NCBI RefSeq assembly: GCF_018130765.1
Contig: NZ_JAFCJZ010000012.1
Coordinates: 124,001 to 188,000 of the forward strand
Length of the DNA stretch: 64,000 nt
DNA from: Bradyrhizobium iriomotense
GTDB taxonomy: Bacteria; Pseudomonadota; Alphaproteobacteria; Rhizobiales; Xanthobacteraceae
Direction of reading: 5' to 3'
Below the pieces are notes generated by a model, which was not told the origin of the DNA, did no database searches, and saw only the letters and a program-made list of their open reading frames with translations. This document shows, one piece after another, positions 55,265-63,334 of the stretch; position 1 is the first letter of the stretch; each line of letters opens with the position of its first letter. Position numbers and translations under genes: made by a program.

Positions 55265-56038
55265 ATGTTCCTGATTTTCCTGCGCTCGCTCGTGTTCAAC
55301 GTGCTGTTCTACGCCGTGCTGGTGTGCCTCGCGATCGTGGCGCTGCCGACCTTCGCATTGCCGCCGCGCGCCATGCTGACGGTCGCGCAATGGTGGGCGA
55401 AGACGACGCTGGTCCTGATGCGCGTGATCTGCAACATCAAGGTGGAATTCCGCGGCGTCGAGAAGATCCCGCAGGGACCGCTGGTGATCGCAGCGAAGCA
55501 CCAGTCGTTCTGGGAAACGTTCGTGCTGCCGGGTTTCTTCCACCGCCCGATCTTCATCCTCAAGCGCCAGCTCATGCAGATTCCGGTGTTCGGCCAGTTC
55601 CTGGTCAAGACCGGGATGATCGCGATCGATCGCAATGCCGGCGTGAAGGCGTTGCTGGACATGACGCGGCGCGCGCGTGAGGCGGTCCGCAGCGGGAAGC
55701 AGCTCGTGATCTTTCCGGAAGGCACGCGCCGCGCGCCGGGTGCGCCACCCGACTACAAGACCGGCTTCGCGCAAATCTATTCGTCCTGCGGCGTGCAGTG
55801 CCTGCCGATCGCGCTCAATTCCGGCCTGTTCTGGCCGCGCCGCACTTTCATGCGCTATCCGGGCACGCTGGTGGTCGAATTTCTCGATCCGCTGCCGCCG
55901 GGCTTGCCGAAGGACGAGTTTCTCTCCCGTGTGCAGACTGTCATCGAAGAGGCGACAGGGCGACTCGTCGAAGCGGGGCGGAAAGAGCAGGAGCAGTTGA
56001 TCGGCAGCGCGCCGAGCTACGCGCCGACTGGAAGCTAG
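55265..56038 (+). CDS. plsC: 1-acyl-sn-glycerol-3-phosphate acyltransferase
   Basis: A 257-residue membrane acyltransferase that makes phosphatidic acid. N-terminal helix about 1-30, catalytic block AAKHQSFWETF (HX4E in place of the classical HX4D, a variant usual in alphaproteobacteria), and FPEGTRRAPG as the glycerol-phosphate binding motif. ATG 55265 is preferred over a TTG at 55226. The last four bases overlap the convergent ChaC-like gene. Confidence 0.9.
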   Translation: MFLIFLRSLVFNVLFYAVLVCLAIVALPTFALPPRAMLTVAQWWAKTTLVLMRVICNIKVEFRGVEKIPQGPLVIAAKHQSFWETFVLPGFFHRPIFILKRQLMQIPVFGQFLVKTGMIAIDRNAGVKALLDMTRRAREAVRSGKQLVIFPEGTRRAPGAPPDYKTGFAQIYSSCGVQCLPIALNSGLFWPRRTFMRYPGTLVVEFLDPLPPGLPKDEFLSRVQTVIEEATGRLVEAGRKEQEQLIGSAPSYAPTGS

Positions 56039-56646
56039 CGACTTTCGCGGTCTTCGCTCGGAGCCGGCGCGTGCAGCGCATGCGCTTCCCCATGCAGCAT
56101 CGTTGCGAGTTGATGCAATTGCGTGTCGCGAAAGCCTTCGGCCTCGATGGCCTTCACCGTTGCCGTGACGTAGTCGCGGTTGGCGCCGGACTGGCCATGG
56201 CCCTGGATGACATGGCGATGCTGATCGGCAAGCGACAGCCGGCCGGCATATTGCACGTGGCCGCGGTCGACGACGTAGGCGAGCGCGGAGACCCGCTGCC
56301 GCGCATCGTTCTCCAGCCACACCGAGCGCATCACCTCGCGATAGACCGACGTCACCTGCTCGCGTTCGCGCAGATAGGCGACGACGTCGGCACGGTTCTT
56401 CTCGGCGACGCGGAAGGCAATGCCGCGGCAGGCGCCGCCGCGGTCGAGCCCGAGCACGAGGCCGGGCTTTTCCGGCGTGCCGCGATGCACGAAGGAATAG
56501 ACGCACAGCGCGCGATGCTCGCCGACCAGCCGCGCCGGGACGCGCTCCTCGAATGCGAAGCCCGGCCGCCACATCAGCGAACCGTAGCCGAACACCCAGA
56601 GGTCGTCCTTGGCCGTGGTGACGGAGGGGAGGGTGATTTCCGACAT
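56035..56646 (-). CDS. gamma-glutamylcyclotransferase (ChaC-like)
   Basis: A 203-residue protein starting at MSEITLP. The phosphate/substrate loop is VFGYGSLMWRPGF and the catalytic Glu is in YLREREQVTSVYREV, as in ChaC proteins that degrade glutathione to 5-oxoproline and Cys-Gly. HGQSGANRDYV is the conserved C-terminal string. Leftward, convergent with plsC by four bases. Confidence 0.9.
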   Translation of the reverse strand: MSEITLPSVTTAKDDLWVFGYGSLMWRPGFAFEERVPARLVGEHRALCVYSFVHRGTPEKPGLVLGLDRGGACRGIAFRVAEKNRADVVAYLREREQVTSVYREVMRSVWLENDARQRVSALAYVVDRGHVQYAGRLSLADQHRHVIQGHGQSGANRDYVTATVKAIEAEGFRDTQLHQLATMLHGEAHALHAPAPSEDRESR

Positions 56647-56756
56647 GGCGGGCACGGCTACCAGAACCGAGCCCCCAAGCGAAGCGGATTCTCGGCCTTT
56701 CGGCGGGGCCGAACCCCGCTTACATTTGACAAAATCTGGGGCCAAAGGGTCGCCGC

Positions 56757-57941
56757 ATGTCCGATATGACCGTTGCCACAGGCCGCCGCTCCCGTTGGGG
56801 CCTTTTCATCGCACCCGCTCTCCTGCTGATCCTCGCCCTCGCGTGGACCTGCTTCTGGTTCTATGCCGCTTCGCAGGCCGAGGTGGCCGCAGATGCCTGG
56901 CGCGCGCAGGAGGCCAAGTCCGGCCGCATCTATGATTGCGCCAAGCGCTCGATCGCAGGCTTCCCGTTCCGCTTCGAGGTTCAGTGCTCCGGCGCCAGCG
57001 TCGCCCTGGTCTTGCAGAACGCCAGCAAGACGCCGTTCACGGCGAAGCTCGACAACATCCTGGTCGTCGCCCAGGTCTACGATCCCAAGCTCGTGATCGC
57101 CGAGTTTTCGGCGCCGGCCACGTTGACCGACGGGGTCACGCAAAACACCTTCGTGGTCAACTGGAGCAAGGGTCGCAGCAGCGTGGTCGGCCTGCCGGCC
57201 GTGCCGGAGCGTGCCTCTCTCGTGTTCGACGATCCCAATATCAACCGGCTGGACGGCAGCGTGCAGGTGCCGCTCGCGCGCGCCAAGCAAGTCGAGCTGC
57301 ATGGCCGCCTCGCGGACGGCTCGCCGGCCGACCATCCCGTGATCGAGACCGTGGCCCACATCGCGCAGGGCAGCATCCAGGGCGTTCATCCCTTGCTCGC
57401 AGAGCCGTTCGAGGCCGATACCCGCGCCAAGATCACCGGCCTTTCCGACCTCACGCCGAAGCCCTGGCCGCAGCGTTTCCGCGAGATCCAGGCCGCCGGC
57501 GGCCATATCGAGATCGTGCAGTCGCGGATCCAGCAGGGCGAGATGATCGCGGTCGCGGCCGGCACGCTCGGCCTCTCGGCCAATGGCCGACTGGACGGCG
57601 AGCTGCAGATGACGGTGACCGGCCTCGAGCGCGTGATCCCGGCGCTCGGCATCGAGAAGATGCTGGAGGAGGGCGTGCCGCAGGCAACGCTCGACCGCGT
57701 CGCGCCCGGCGTGAAGTCGCAGGACCTCAACAATCTCTTCGGCGCGCTCGACCGCGCCGTTCCCGGCCTCGGCAAGGTGATCAAGCAGAACGCCAACGCC
57801 GGCGTTGCCGCCGGCATCAATTCGATCGGCACCGAGAGCACGCTCGAGGGAAAGAAGGCGCGCAGCTTCCCGCTGAAGTTCGTCGACGGCGCCGTGCTGC
57901 TCGGCCCGGTGAAGGTCGGCCAGATCCCGCCGCTGTATTGA
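56757..57941 (+). CDS. DUF2125 family periplasmic protein
   Basis: A 394-residue protein with a single N-terminal helix (about 16-38) and a large beta-rich outer domain: YDCAKRSIAGFPFRFEVQCSG is the family hallmark (the two cysteines could form a disulfide). It is a typical alphaproteobacterial envelope protein of unknown function, adjacent here to tyrC as is usual. A family A repeat follows. Confidence 0.88.
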   Translation: MSDMTVATGRRSRWGLFIAPALLLILALAWTCFWFYAASQAEVAADAWRAQEAKSGRIYDCAKRSIAGFPFRFEVQCSGASVALVLQNASKTPFTAKLDNILVVAQVYDPKLVIAEFSAPATLTDGVTQNTFVVNWSKGRSSVVGLPAVPERASLVFDDPNINRLDGSVQVPLARAKQVELHGRLADGSPADHPVIETVAHIAQGSIQGVHPLLAEPFEADTRAKITGLSDLTPKPWPQRFREIQAAGGHIEIVQSRIQQGEMIAVAAGTLGLSANGRLDGELQMTVTGLERVIPALGIEKMLEEGVPQATLDRVAPGVKSQDLNNLFGALDRAVPGLGKVIKQNANAGVAAGINSIGTESTLEGKKARSFPLKFVDGAVLLGPVKVGQIPPLY

Positions 57942-57951
57942 AACCTCGCTC

Positions 57952-58054
57952 GTCATTCCGGGGCGATGCGTAGCATCGAACCCGGAATCCATTTCACCCC
58001 GCGCGCTGTGGCCCAATGGATTCCGGCCTCGCCCTTCGGGCGCCCCGGAATGAC
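57952..58054. repeat. intergenic palindrome, family A
   Basis: GTCATTCCGGGGC (57952-57964) and GCCCCGGAATGAC (58042-58054) frame the element. Inner GATGCGTAGCATC is a small hairpin and CCGGAATCCATTT/AATGGATTCCGG a second inverted repeat. It separates convergent genes. Confidence 0.88.
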
Positions 58055-58059
58055 AGGAG

Positions 58060-58998
58060 CTACGGCTTCTTCTCGAGCTGCCCGTGCTGGCGGCCGAAAT
58101 CGGCTGCCGATGAATCCTGGCCGATCTCGACGATGCCGCGGCGGATGGCGCGGGTGCGGGTGAAGTGATCGAACAGCGCCTCGCCGTCGCCGCGCCGGAT
58201 CGCGCGGGTCAGCTTGGCGAGATCCTCGGTGAAGGTGCCGAGCATCTCCAGCACGGCTTCCTTGTTGGCGAGGAACACGTCGCGCCACATCGTCGGATCG
58301 GACGCGGCGATACGGGTGAAGTCGCGGAAGCCGCCGGCGGAGAACTTGATGACTTCCGATTCCGTCACCTGCGCCAGCTCGTCGGCGGTGCCGACGATGG
58401 TGTAGGCGATCAGATGCGGCAGATGGCTGGTGATCGCGAGCACGAGATCATGATGATCCGGCGTCATCACCTCGACCTTGGCGCCCATCGCCGCCCAGAA
58501 GGCGCGCAAGTGAGCGACCGCCCCGGCATCGACACCTTCCGGCGGCGTCAAGATGCACCAGCGATTGATGAAGAGCTCGGCGAAGCCTGAGTCGGGTCCC
58601 GAATGCTCGGTGCCCGCGACGGGATGCGCCGGCACGAAATGGACGCCCTGCGGCAAATGCGGGGCCATGTCCCTGACCACCGCGCCCTTGACCGAGCCGA
58701 CGTCGGAGATGACAGCGCCGGGCTTCAGATAAGGCGCGATCTCCTGCGCCACTGGCCCGCAGGCGCCGACGGGAATGCAGAGGATGACGAGATCGGCATC
58801 CTTCACCGCTTCCGCATTGGTGGCCACGACCTGGTCGACGATGCCGAGCTCGATCACGCGCGCGCGCGTCTTCTCCGAGCGCGCGGTGGTGACGATCTCG
58901 CCCGCCAGGCCCTGGAGCTTCGCAGCGCGCGCGATCGAGCCGCCGATCAGGCCGAAGCCGATCAGGGCGACGCGCTGGAAATGCGGGTTCACGCTCAT
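58060..58998 (-). CDS. tyrC: prephenate/arogenate dehydrogenase
   Basis: A 312-residue NAD(P)-dependent dehydrogenase of the TyrA/TyrC family. Rossmann motif VALIGFGLIGGSIARAAK, then ISDVGSVKGAVV, and the active-site string VPAHPVAGTEHSGP with its catalytic His. SHLPHLIAYTIV is the second conserved His region. It converts prephenate or arogenate, in the tyrosine branch. Its ATG overlaps the hisC stop (ATGA), so hisC and tyrC are coupled. Confidence 0.92.
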   Translation of the reverse strand: MSVNPHFQRVALIGFGLIGGSIARAAKLQGLAGEIVTTARSEKTRARVIELGIVDQVVATNAEAVKDADLVILCIPVGACGPVAQEIAPYLKPGAVISDVGSVKGAVVRDMAPHLPQGVHFVPAHPVAGTEHSGPDSGFAELFINRWCILTPPEGVDAGAVAHLRAFWAAMGAKVEVMTPDHHDLVLAITSHLPHLIAYTIVGTADELAQVTESEVIKFSAGGFRDFTRIAASDPTMWRDVFLANKEAVLEMLGTFTEDLAKLTRAIRRGDGEALFDHFTRTRAIRRGIVEIGQDSSAADFGRQHGQLEKKP

Positions 58999-60092
58999 TT
59001 GCCGGCCATGAAGTCGCGCAAGGCATCGACGACGAGGCGGTTGGCCTCCTCGGTGCCGATGGTCATGCGCAGGGAATGCGGCAGGCCGTAGTTCTTCAGC
59101 GCACGCAGCACGAGTCCGCGCCTGGTGAGGAAGGCGTCGGCGTCGTCCGAGGTCCTGCCCTTGTCGGTCGGGAAGTGGATCAGCACGAAATTGGCGACGC
59201 TCGGCGTCACCTTCAGCCCGAGCTTGCCGATCTCCTCGGTCAGCCAGTTGCGCCAGGTCTCGGTGAACTGCTTCGACATCGCCTGATGCGCGGTGTCCTC
59301 GATCGCGGCGACCGCGGCGTACATCGCCGGCGTCGACACGTTGAAGGGACCGCGGATGCGGTTGACCGCGTCGATGATGTGCTCGGGCCCGAACATCCAG
59401 CCGATGCGCAGCGCGGCGAGGCCGTGGATCTTGGAGAAGGTGTGCGTCACCACCGTATTCTCGGTGGTGGCGACCAGCTCGATCCCCATCTCGTAATCGT
59501 TGCGCGAGACGTAGTCGCAATAGGCGGCGTCCAGCACCAGCAGCACGTGCGAGGGCAGGCCGGCACGCAGGCGCTTGACCTCGTCGAACGGAATATAGGT
59601 GCCGGTCGGATTGTTCGGGTTGGCGAGCCAGACCAGCTTCGTCTTCGGCGTCACCGCCTTGAGGATGGCGTCGACGTTGCAGGTGAGGTTGGTCTCCTCG
59701 GCGATCACGTTCTTGGCGCCGACCGCCATGGTCGCGATCGGGTAGACCAGGAAGCCGTGCGTGGTGGAGATCGCCTCGTCACCTTGGCCGAGATAGGTGT
59801 GGGCGAGCAGGTTGAGGATCTCGTCCGAGCCGGCGCCGCAGATGATACGGTTCGGATCGAGCCCGAACGAGCGGCCGATCGCTTCGCGCAGCACGCGCGA
59901 GGTGCCTTCCGGATAGTCTTCCAGATGATCTGCCACGCGCTTGAAGGCCTCGATCGCCTTGGGCGAGGGCCCGAACGGCGTCTCGTTGGCCGACAGCTTG
60001 AACACCTTGCGGCCCGGCTCCGGCACCGGGGTCTTGCCGGGCGTGTAGGGCGCAATATCGAGAATGCCGGGGTTCGGCACGGGGCGGGACAT
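58995..60092 (-). CDS. hisC: histidinol-phosphate aminotransferase (HisC2-type)
   Basis: A 365-residue PLP aminotransferase. Motifs: KLSANETPFGPSPKAIEAF, ICGAGSDEILNLL, NPNNPTGTYI, and the PLP Lys in THTFSKIHGLAALRIGW. In this location, with chorismate mutase and TyrC, it probably serves as the aromatic aminotransferase for prephenate or 4-hydroxyphenylpyruvate, as well as or instead of histidine synthesis. GGAG is nine bases before ATG 60092. Confidence 0.92.
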   Translation of the reverse strand: MSRPVPNPGILDIAPYTPGKTPVPEPGRKVFKLSANETPFGPSPKAIEAFKRVADHLEDYPEGTSRVLREAIGRSFGLDPNRIICGAGSDEILNLLAHTYLGQGDEAISTTHGFLVYPIATMAVGAKNVIAEETNLTCNVDAILKAVTPKTKLVWLANPNNPTGTYIPFDEVKRLRAGLPSHVLLVLDAAYCDYVSRNDYEMGIELVATTENTVVTHTFSKIHGLAALRIGWMFGPEHIIDAVNRIRGPFNVSTPAMYAAVAAIEDTAHQAMSKQFTETWRNWLTEEIGKLGLKVTPSVANFVLIHFPTDKGRTSDDADAFLTRRGLVLRALKNYGLPHSLRMTIGTEEANRLVVDALRDFMAGK

Positions 60093-60127
60093 CTTCAACT
60101 CCGGATAGGCTTTAGGCGGTACGCGAT

Positions 60128-60976
60128 TTACGATTTCGACCCGGTCGGGGCCACCGTATAGCGTGTTGCGTGGCTGCCGACGAGGGCCGTGGAGCGCACC
60201 GAGGCCCCCGCCTCGATCAGGGCAGCCTTGATTTTGTCGATGCTGCTCGCAGCCGTGATCGAAACCAGCAGCGCCGCGCCGTCGAAGGCGGTATCGGGCA
60301 CCGCCACGATGTCGGCGAGCGGCGACAGCGCCCGCGCGATCTCGGCATTCCACCCCGACACGCGCACGCTGTAGGTCTCGACCTCCGTCACCAGCGCGCT
60401 GTCGGCGACGCGCGAGATCGCGAACACCGGCAGCGCGGCCGGATGATCGGCGCGCTCGACGAAGGGCAGCCGTGCGATGATCTTCGGCGCGCCTTCTGCT
60501 TCCAGCTCCAGCCACCACGGCGTGCGGCTCGAGGTCGCCGAGACCAGCGCCAGATCGCCCTTGGATTTCGCCACCGCCTCGACTGCGGCCTGCGCGCTGA
60601 AATGAGCGACGTAGGGCACCGTGAAACCAAAATGGAAGCGCACGGAATCGCGCATCGCGGGTTCGCTCACCGAGATGTCGGCGTGCACGGAGAACGGCGC
60701 CTGCACATAGGTGAAGGTCGAGATGATGACGCGCCAGATGCTCTCGACCGTGTCGAGCGGCAGGATGCCGCGATGACGCTGCACGATCTCGCGCATCATG
60801 GAGGCCTCACGCGCCGGGCGGAATGCCGAGCCGACTTCCTGGGTCTGCTTCACCTGGATCAGGCGGTCGATGATGTCGCCGCGCTGCATCAGCAGGCGAT
60901 GCATGCCCTCGTCGATCGCGTCGATCTCCTTGCGCAATTCCTGCAATGACGGTGGCGCGGGCGGACGTTGGGACAT
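60128..60976 (-). CDS. chorismate mutase with prephenate-dehydratase-like C-terminus
   Basis: A 282-residue protein. Residues 1-90 are an AroQ-type chorismate mutase: LRKEIDAIDEGMHRLLMQRG has the conserved Arg and Asp, followed by FRPAREASMM with the RE pair and a helix around IWRVIIS. The remainder (about 95-275) looks like a periplasmic-binding/dehydratase-type domain, with paired repeats DLALVSATSSR and a final ACT-like half, but no clear dehydratase catalytic TRF motif. It converts chorismate to prephenate. First gene of the leftward operon with hisC and tyrC. Confidence 0.82.
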   Translation of the reverse strand: MSQRPPAPPSLQELRKEIDAIDEGMHRLLMQRGDIIDRLIQVKQTQEVGSAFRPAREASMMREIVQRHRGILPLDTVESIWRVIISTFTYVQAPFSVHADISVSEPAMRDSVRFHFGFTVPYVAHFSAQAAVEAVAKSKGDLALVSATSSRTPWWLELEAEGAPKIIARLPFVERADHPAALPVFAISRVADSALVTEVETYSVRVSGWNAEIARALSPLADIVAVPDTAFDGAALLVSITAASSIDKIKAALIEAGASVRSTALVGSHATRYTVAPTGSKS

Positions 60977-61150
60977 ATCTGACAGGACTGTTGAGAGGCG
61001 TTCCAATGCGGGCCGGCCAAAGAGACTGGTAAGGTCGAACCCACTGCGATCGACATCTTGATTAGGCAGTCAGGGCGACGAAAGCAAAGAGAAATGACGG
61101 CCTGTTCGGCCGGCGAGGCAGGGACGAATTTGGCGGATCCGGACCGCGAC

Positions 61151-61179
61151 TTGACGAAAACCGCCCAAGCCGGTAGGTT
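61151..61179 (+). promoter_or_regulatory. sigma-70-type promoter of the metXW operon
   Basis: TTGACG (61151-61156), a 17-base spacer and TAGGTT (61174-61179). The predicted start, near 61186, lies just before the riboswitch aptamer at 61192. The remaining 60977-61150 spacer to chorismate mutase shows no gene. Confidence 0.65.
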
Positions 61180-61191
61180 TTTGCCTGTTCC

Positions 61192-61249
61192 GTGGTCATT
61201 TGAGCCGGCCGGCTTGCAGCCACGTTAAAAAACTCGCTAAACAGGCCGG
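61192..61249 (+). ncRNA. SAM-II riboswitch aptamer
   Basis: The core GCTTGCAGCCACGTTAAA followed by CTCGCTAAACA matches the alphaproteobacterial SAM-II (metA) motif as I remember it. P1 is GTGGT (61192-61196) with GCCAC (61219-61223). The pseudoknot stem is formed by CCGGCC in the loop (61205-61210) with GGCCGG (61244-61249), which is a perfect six-base pairing. It lies upstream of metX, its typical gene. SAM binding should stabilise the pseudoknot and turn expression off. Confidence 0.88.
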
Positions 61250-61295
61250 GGACGCTTCCGATCCCGGCCGAACCTATCGTTCAGGCCGGGTTTTT
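61244..61295 (+). terminator. antiterminator/terminator expression platform of metX riboswitch
   Basis: Three mutually exclusive GC strings follow: GGCCGGG (61244-61250, also the pseudoknot arm), CCCGGCC (61263-61269) and GGCCGGG (61284-61290). The second and third, extended by GAAC/GTTC (61270-61273/61279-61282), make an 11-base stem with one bulge and loop CTATC, followed by TTTTT: an intrinsic terminator. Pairing of the first with the second would be the antiterminator. SAM captures the first string, releasing the second for termination. Confidence 0.85.
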
Positions 61296-61351
61296 CATGG
61301 CCTGATGTCAGTGCGGTCCGAAGTCCGATCGCAAACGAGGTCGATGGTCAG

Positions 61352-62554
61352 ATGGTTGGCGTCAAGTCGATTCCGAGCCCTGCGATCAGTGCCGACGATC
61401 GGTCGCATGAGGTGGATCATCCGAGCTCGCTGGTCGCGCATTTCGCCGCCGACCAGCCGCTGCCGCTCGATTGCGGCGTCGACCTCACCCCGTTCCAGAT
61501 CGCCTACCAGACCTATGGCGAGCTCAACGCCGACCGCTCCAACGCGATCCTGATCTGCCATGCGCTGACCGGCGATCAGCACGTCGCCAATGTGCATCCC
61601 GTCACCGGCAAGCCCGGCTGGTGGGAGACCCTGGTCGGCCCGGGCCGGCCGCTCGATCCCGACAGGTACTTCATCATCTGCTCCAACGTGATCGGCGGCT
61701 GCATGGGCTCGACCGGGCCGGCCTCGATCAATCCCGCCACGGGCAAGGTGTGGGGTCTGGAATTCCCCGTCATCACCATTCCCGACATGGTGCGCGCGCA
61801 GGCGATGCTGATCGACCGGCTCGGCATCGACACGCTGTTCGCCGTGGTTGGCGGCTCGATGGGCGGCATGCAGGTGCTGCAATGGACCGCGGCTTATCCG
61901 GCCCGCGTGTTCTCCGCGCTGGCGATCGCCTGCTCGACGCGGCACTCGGCGCAGAACATCGCGTTTCACGAGCTCGGCCGCCAGGCGGTGATGGCCGATC
62001 CCGACTGGCACAATGGCGGCTATGCCGATCGCGGCATCCATCCGCATCGCGGCCTCGCGGTGGCGCGGATGGCGGCGCACATCACCTATCTCTCCGACGC
62101 CGCGCTGCATCGAAAGTTTGGCCGGCGCATGCAGGATCGCGACTTGCCGACCTTCTCGTTCGACGCCGACTTCCAGGTCGAGTCCTATCTGCGCTACCAG
62201 GGTTCGTCCTTCGTCGAGCGCTTCGATGCCAACGCCTATCTCTATTTGACGCGCGCGATGGACTATTTCGACATCGCCGCCGACCATGACGGCGTGCTGG
62301 CGAAGGCGTTCGCCGGCATCCAGACGCGGTTCTGCGTCGTTTCCTTCACCAGCGACTGGCTGTTTCCGACCTCGGAATCGCGTGCGCTGGTGCATGCGCT
62401 GAACGCCTCGAGCGCGCGGGTGTCGTTTGCCGAGATCGAGACCGATCGCGGCCACGATGCCTTCCTGCTCGACGTCCCCGAGTTCTTCGACATCTCCCGC
62501 GCCTTCCTGCAATCGGGCGGCAAGGCGCGCGGACTGAACGGCGGGGGTGGCTAG
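61352..62554 (+). CDS. metX: homoserine O-acetyltransferase
   Basis: A 400-residue alpha/beta hydrolase-fold transferase that acetylates homoserine with acetyl-CoA, first step of methionine synthesis. Key blocks: CHALTGDQHVA, WWETLVGPGRPLD, VGGSMGGMQVLQW with the nucleophile Ser in GSMGG, and the catalytic Asp and His in TSDWLFP and DRGHDAFLLD. It follows the SAM-II riboswitch and is the first gene of metXW. ATG 61352 has GAGG at about -14. Confidence 0.95.
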   Translation: MVGVKSIPSPAISADDRSHEVDHPSSLVAHFAADQPLPLDCGVDLTPFQIAYQTYGELNADRSNAILICHALTGDQHVANVHPVTGKPGWWETLVGPGRPLDPDRYFIICSNVIGGCMGSTGPASINPATGKVWGLEFPVITIPDMVRAQAMLIDRLGIDTLFAVVGGSMGGMQVLQWTAAYPARVFSALAIACSTRHSAQNIAFHELGRQAVMADPDWHNGGYADRGIHPHRGLAVARMAAHITYLSDAALHRKFGRRMQDRDLPTFSFDADFQVESYLRYQGSSFVERFDANAYLYLTRAMDYFDIAADHDGVLAKAFAGIQTRFCVVSFTSDWLFPTSESRALVHALNASSARVSFAEIETDRGHDAFLLDVPEFFDISRAFLQSGGKARGLNGGGG

Positions 62555-62556
62555 CA

Positions 62557-63219
62557 ATGTCAGTGCAGGAAGTGCTGCCGCTGGGCGGCGTTGCGACCGG
62601 GCAATCCGGCCAGGTTCGCGCCGACCATCTGCTGGTAGCCGATATGGTCAAGCCGGGCTCGAAAGTGCTCGACGTCGGCTGTGGCGACGGCGACCTGCTT
62701 CAGCTGCTCGAGGCCCGCGGCATCGACGGCCGCGGCATCGAGCTGTCGCGCGAGGGCGTCAACCGCTGCGTTGCCAAGGGCCTCGCGGTGGTGCAGGGCG
62801 ACGCCGATACCGACCTCGTCAACTATCCCGACGACGCCTTCGACTACGTGATCCTGTCGCAGACGCTGCAGGCGACGCGGCAGCCGAAGGTCGTGCTGGA
62901 GAACCTGCTGCGCATCGGCCACCGCGCCATCGTGTCGTTCCCGAATTTCGGCTTCTGGAAGATGCGGCTGCAGCTCCTGATCGGGGGCCACATGCCGCGC
63001 ACGGAGAACCTGCCCGCGACCTGGTACGACACCGCCAACATCCACTTCTGCACCATCAAGGATTTCGTCGAGCTGTGCGACGCGATCAACGTCAAGATGG
63101 AGCGCTCGGTGGCGCTCGATCTCTATGGCCGCCCGGTGCCGCTGAACCTGCCCTGGTGGGTGTGGAACATGTTCGGCGAGCAGGCTGTGTTTCTGCTCAG
63201 CCGGGGCGGGGGAAAATAA
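62557..63219 (+). CDS. metW: methionine biosynthesis protein MetW
   Basis: A 220-residue methyltransferase-fold protein. SAM-type motif VLDVGCGDGDLLQLLEARG, then DYVILSQTLQATRQPKVVL and SFPNFGFWKMR and the family-typical WYDTANIHFCTIKDF. MetW is paired with MetX in proteobacteria and needed for its activity, possibly as partner rather than as methyltransferase. Two bases separate it from metX, so it is cotranscribed and under the same riboswitch. Confidence 0.94.
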   Translation: MSVQEVLPLGGVATGQSGQVRADHLLVADMVKPGSKVLDVGCGDGDLLQLLEARGIDGRGIELSREGVNRCVAKGLAVVQGDADTDLVNYPDDAFDYVILSQTLQATRQPKVVLENLLRIGHRAIVSFPNFGFWKMRLQLLIGGHMPRTENLPATWYDTANIHFCTIKDFVELCDAINVKMERSVALDLYGRPVPLNLPWWVWNMFGEQAVFLLSRGGGK

Positions 63220-63226
63220 TCGCTTC

Positions 63227-63332
63227 GTCATTCCGGGGCGATGCGAAGCATCGAGCCCGGAATCCATCGTGCCACAACGCCTGCCACCCAATGGATTCCG
63301 GGCATGCGCCTCGCGGCGCATCCCGGAATGAC
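63227..63332. repeat. intergenic palindrome, family A
   Basis: GTCATTCCGGGGC (63227-63239) and ATCCCGGAATGAC (63320-63332) are the ends; inner GATGCGAAGCATC and CCGGAATCCAT with its inverse ATGGATTCCGG match the 57952 copy. Confidence 0.85.
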
Positions 63333-63334
63333 AG

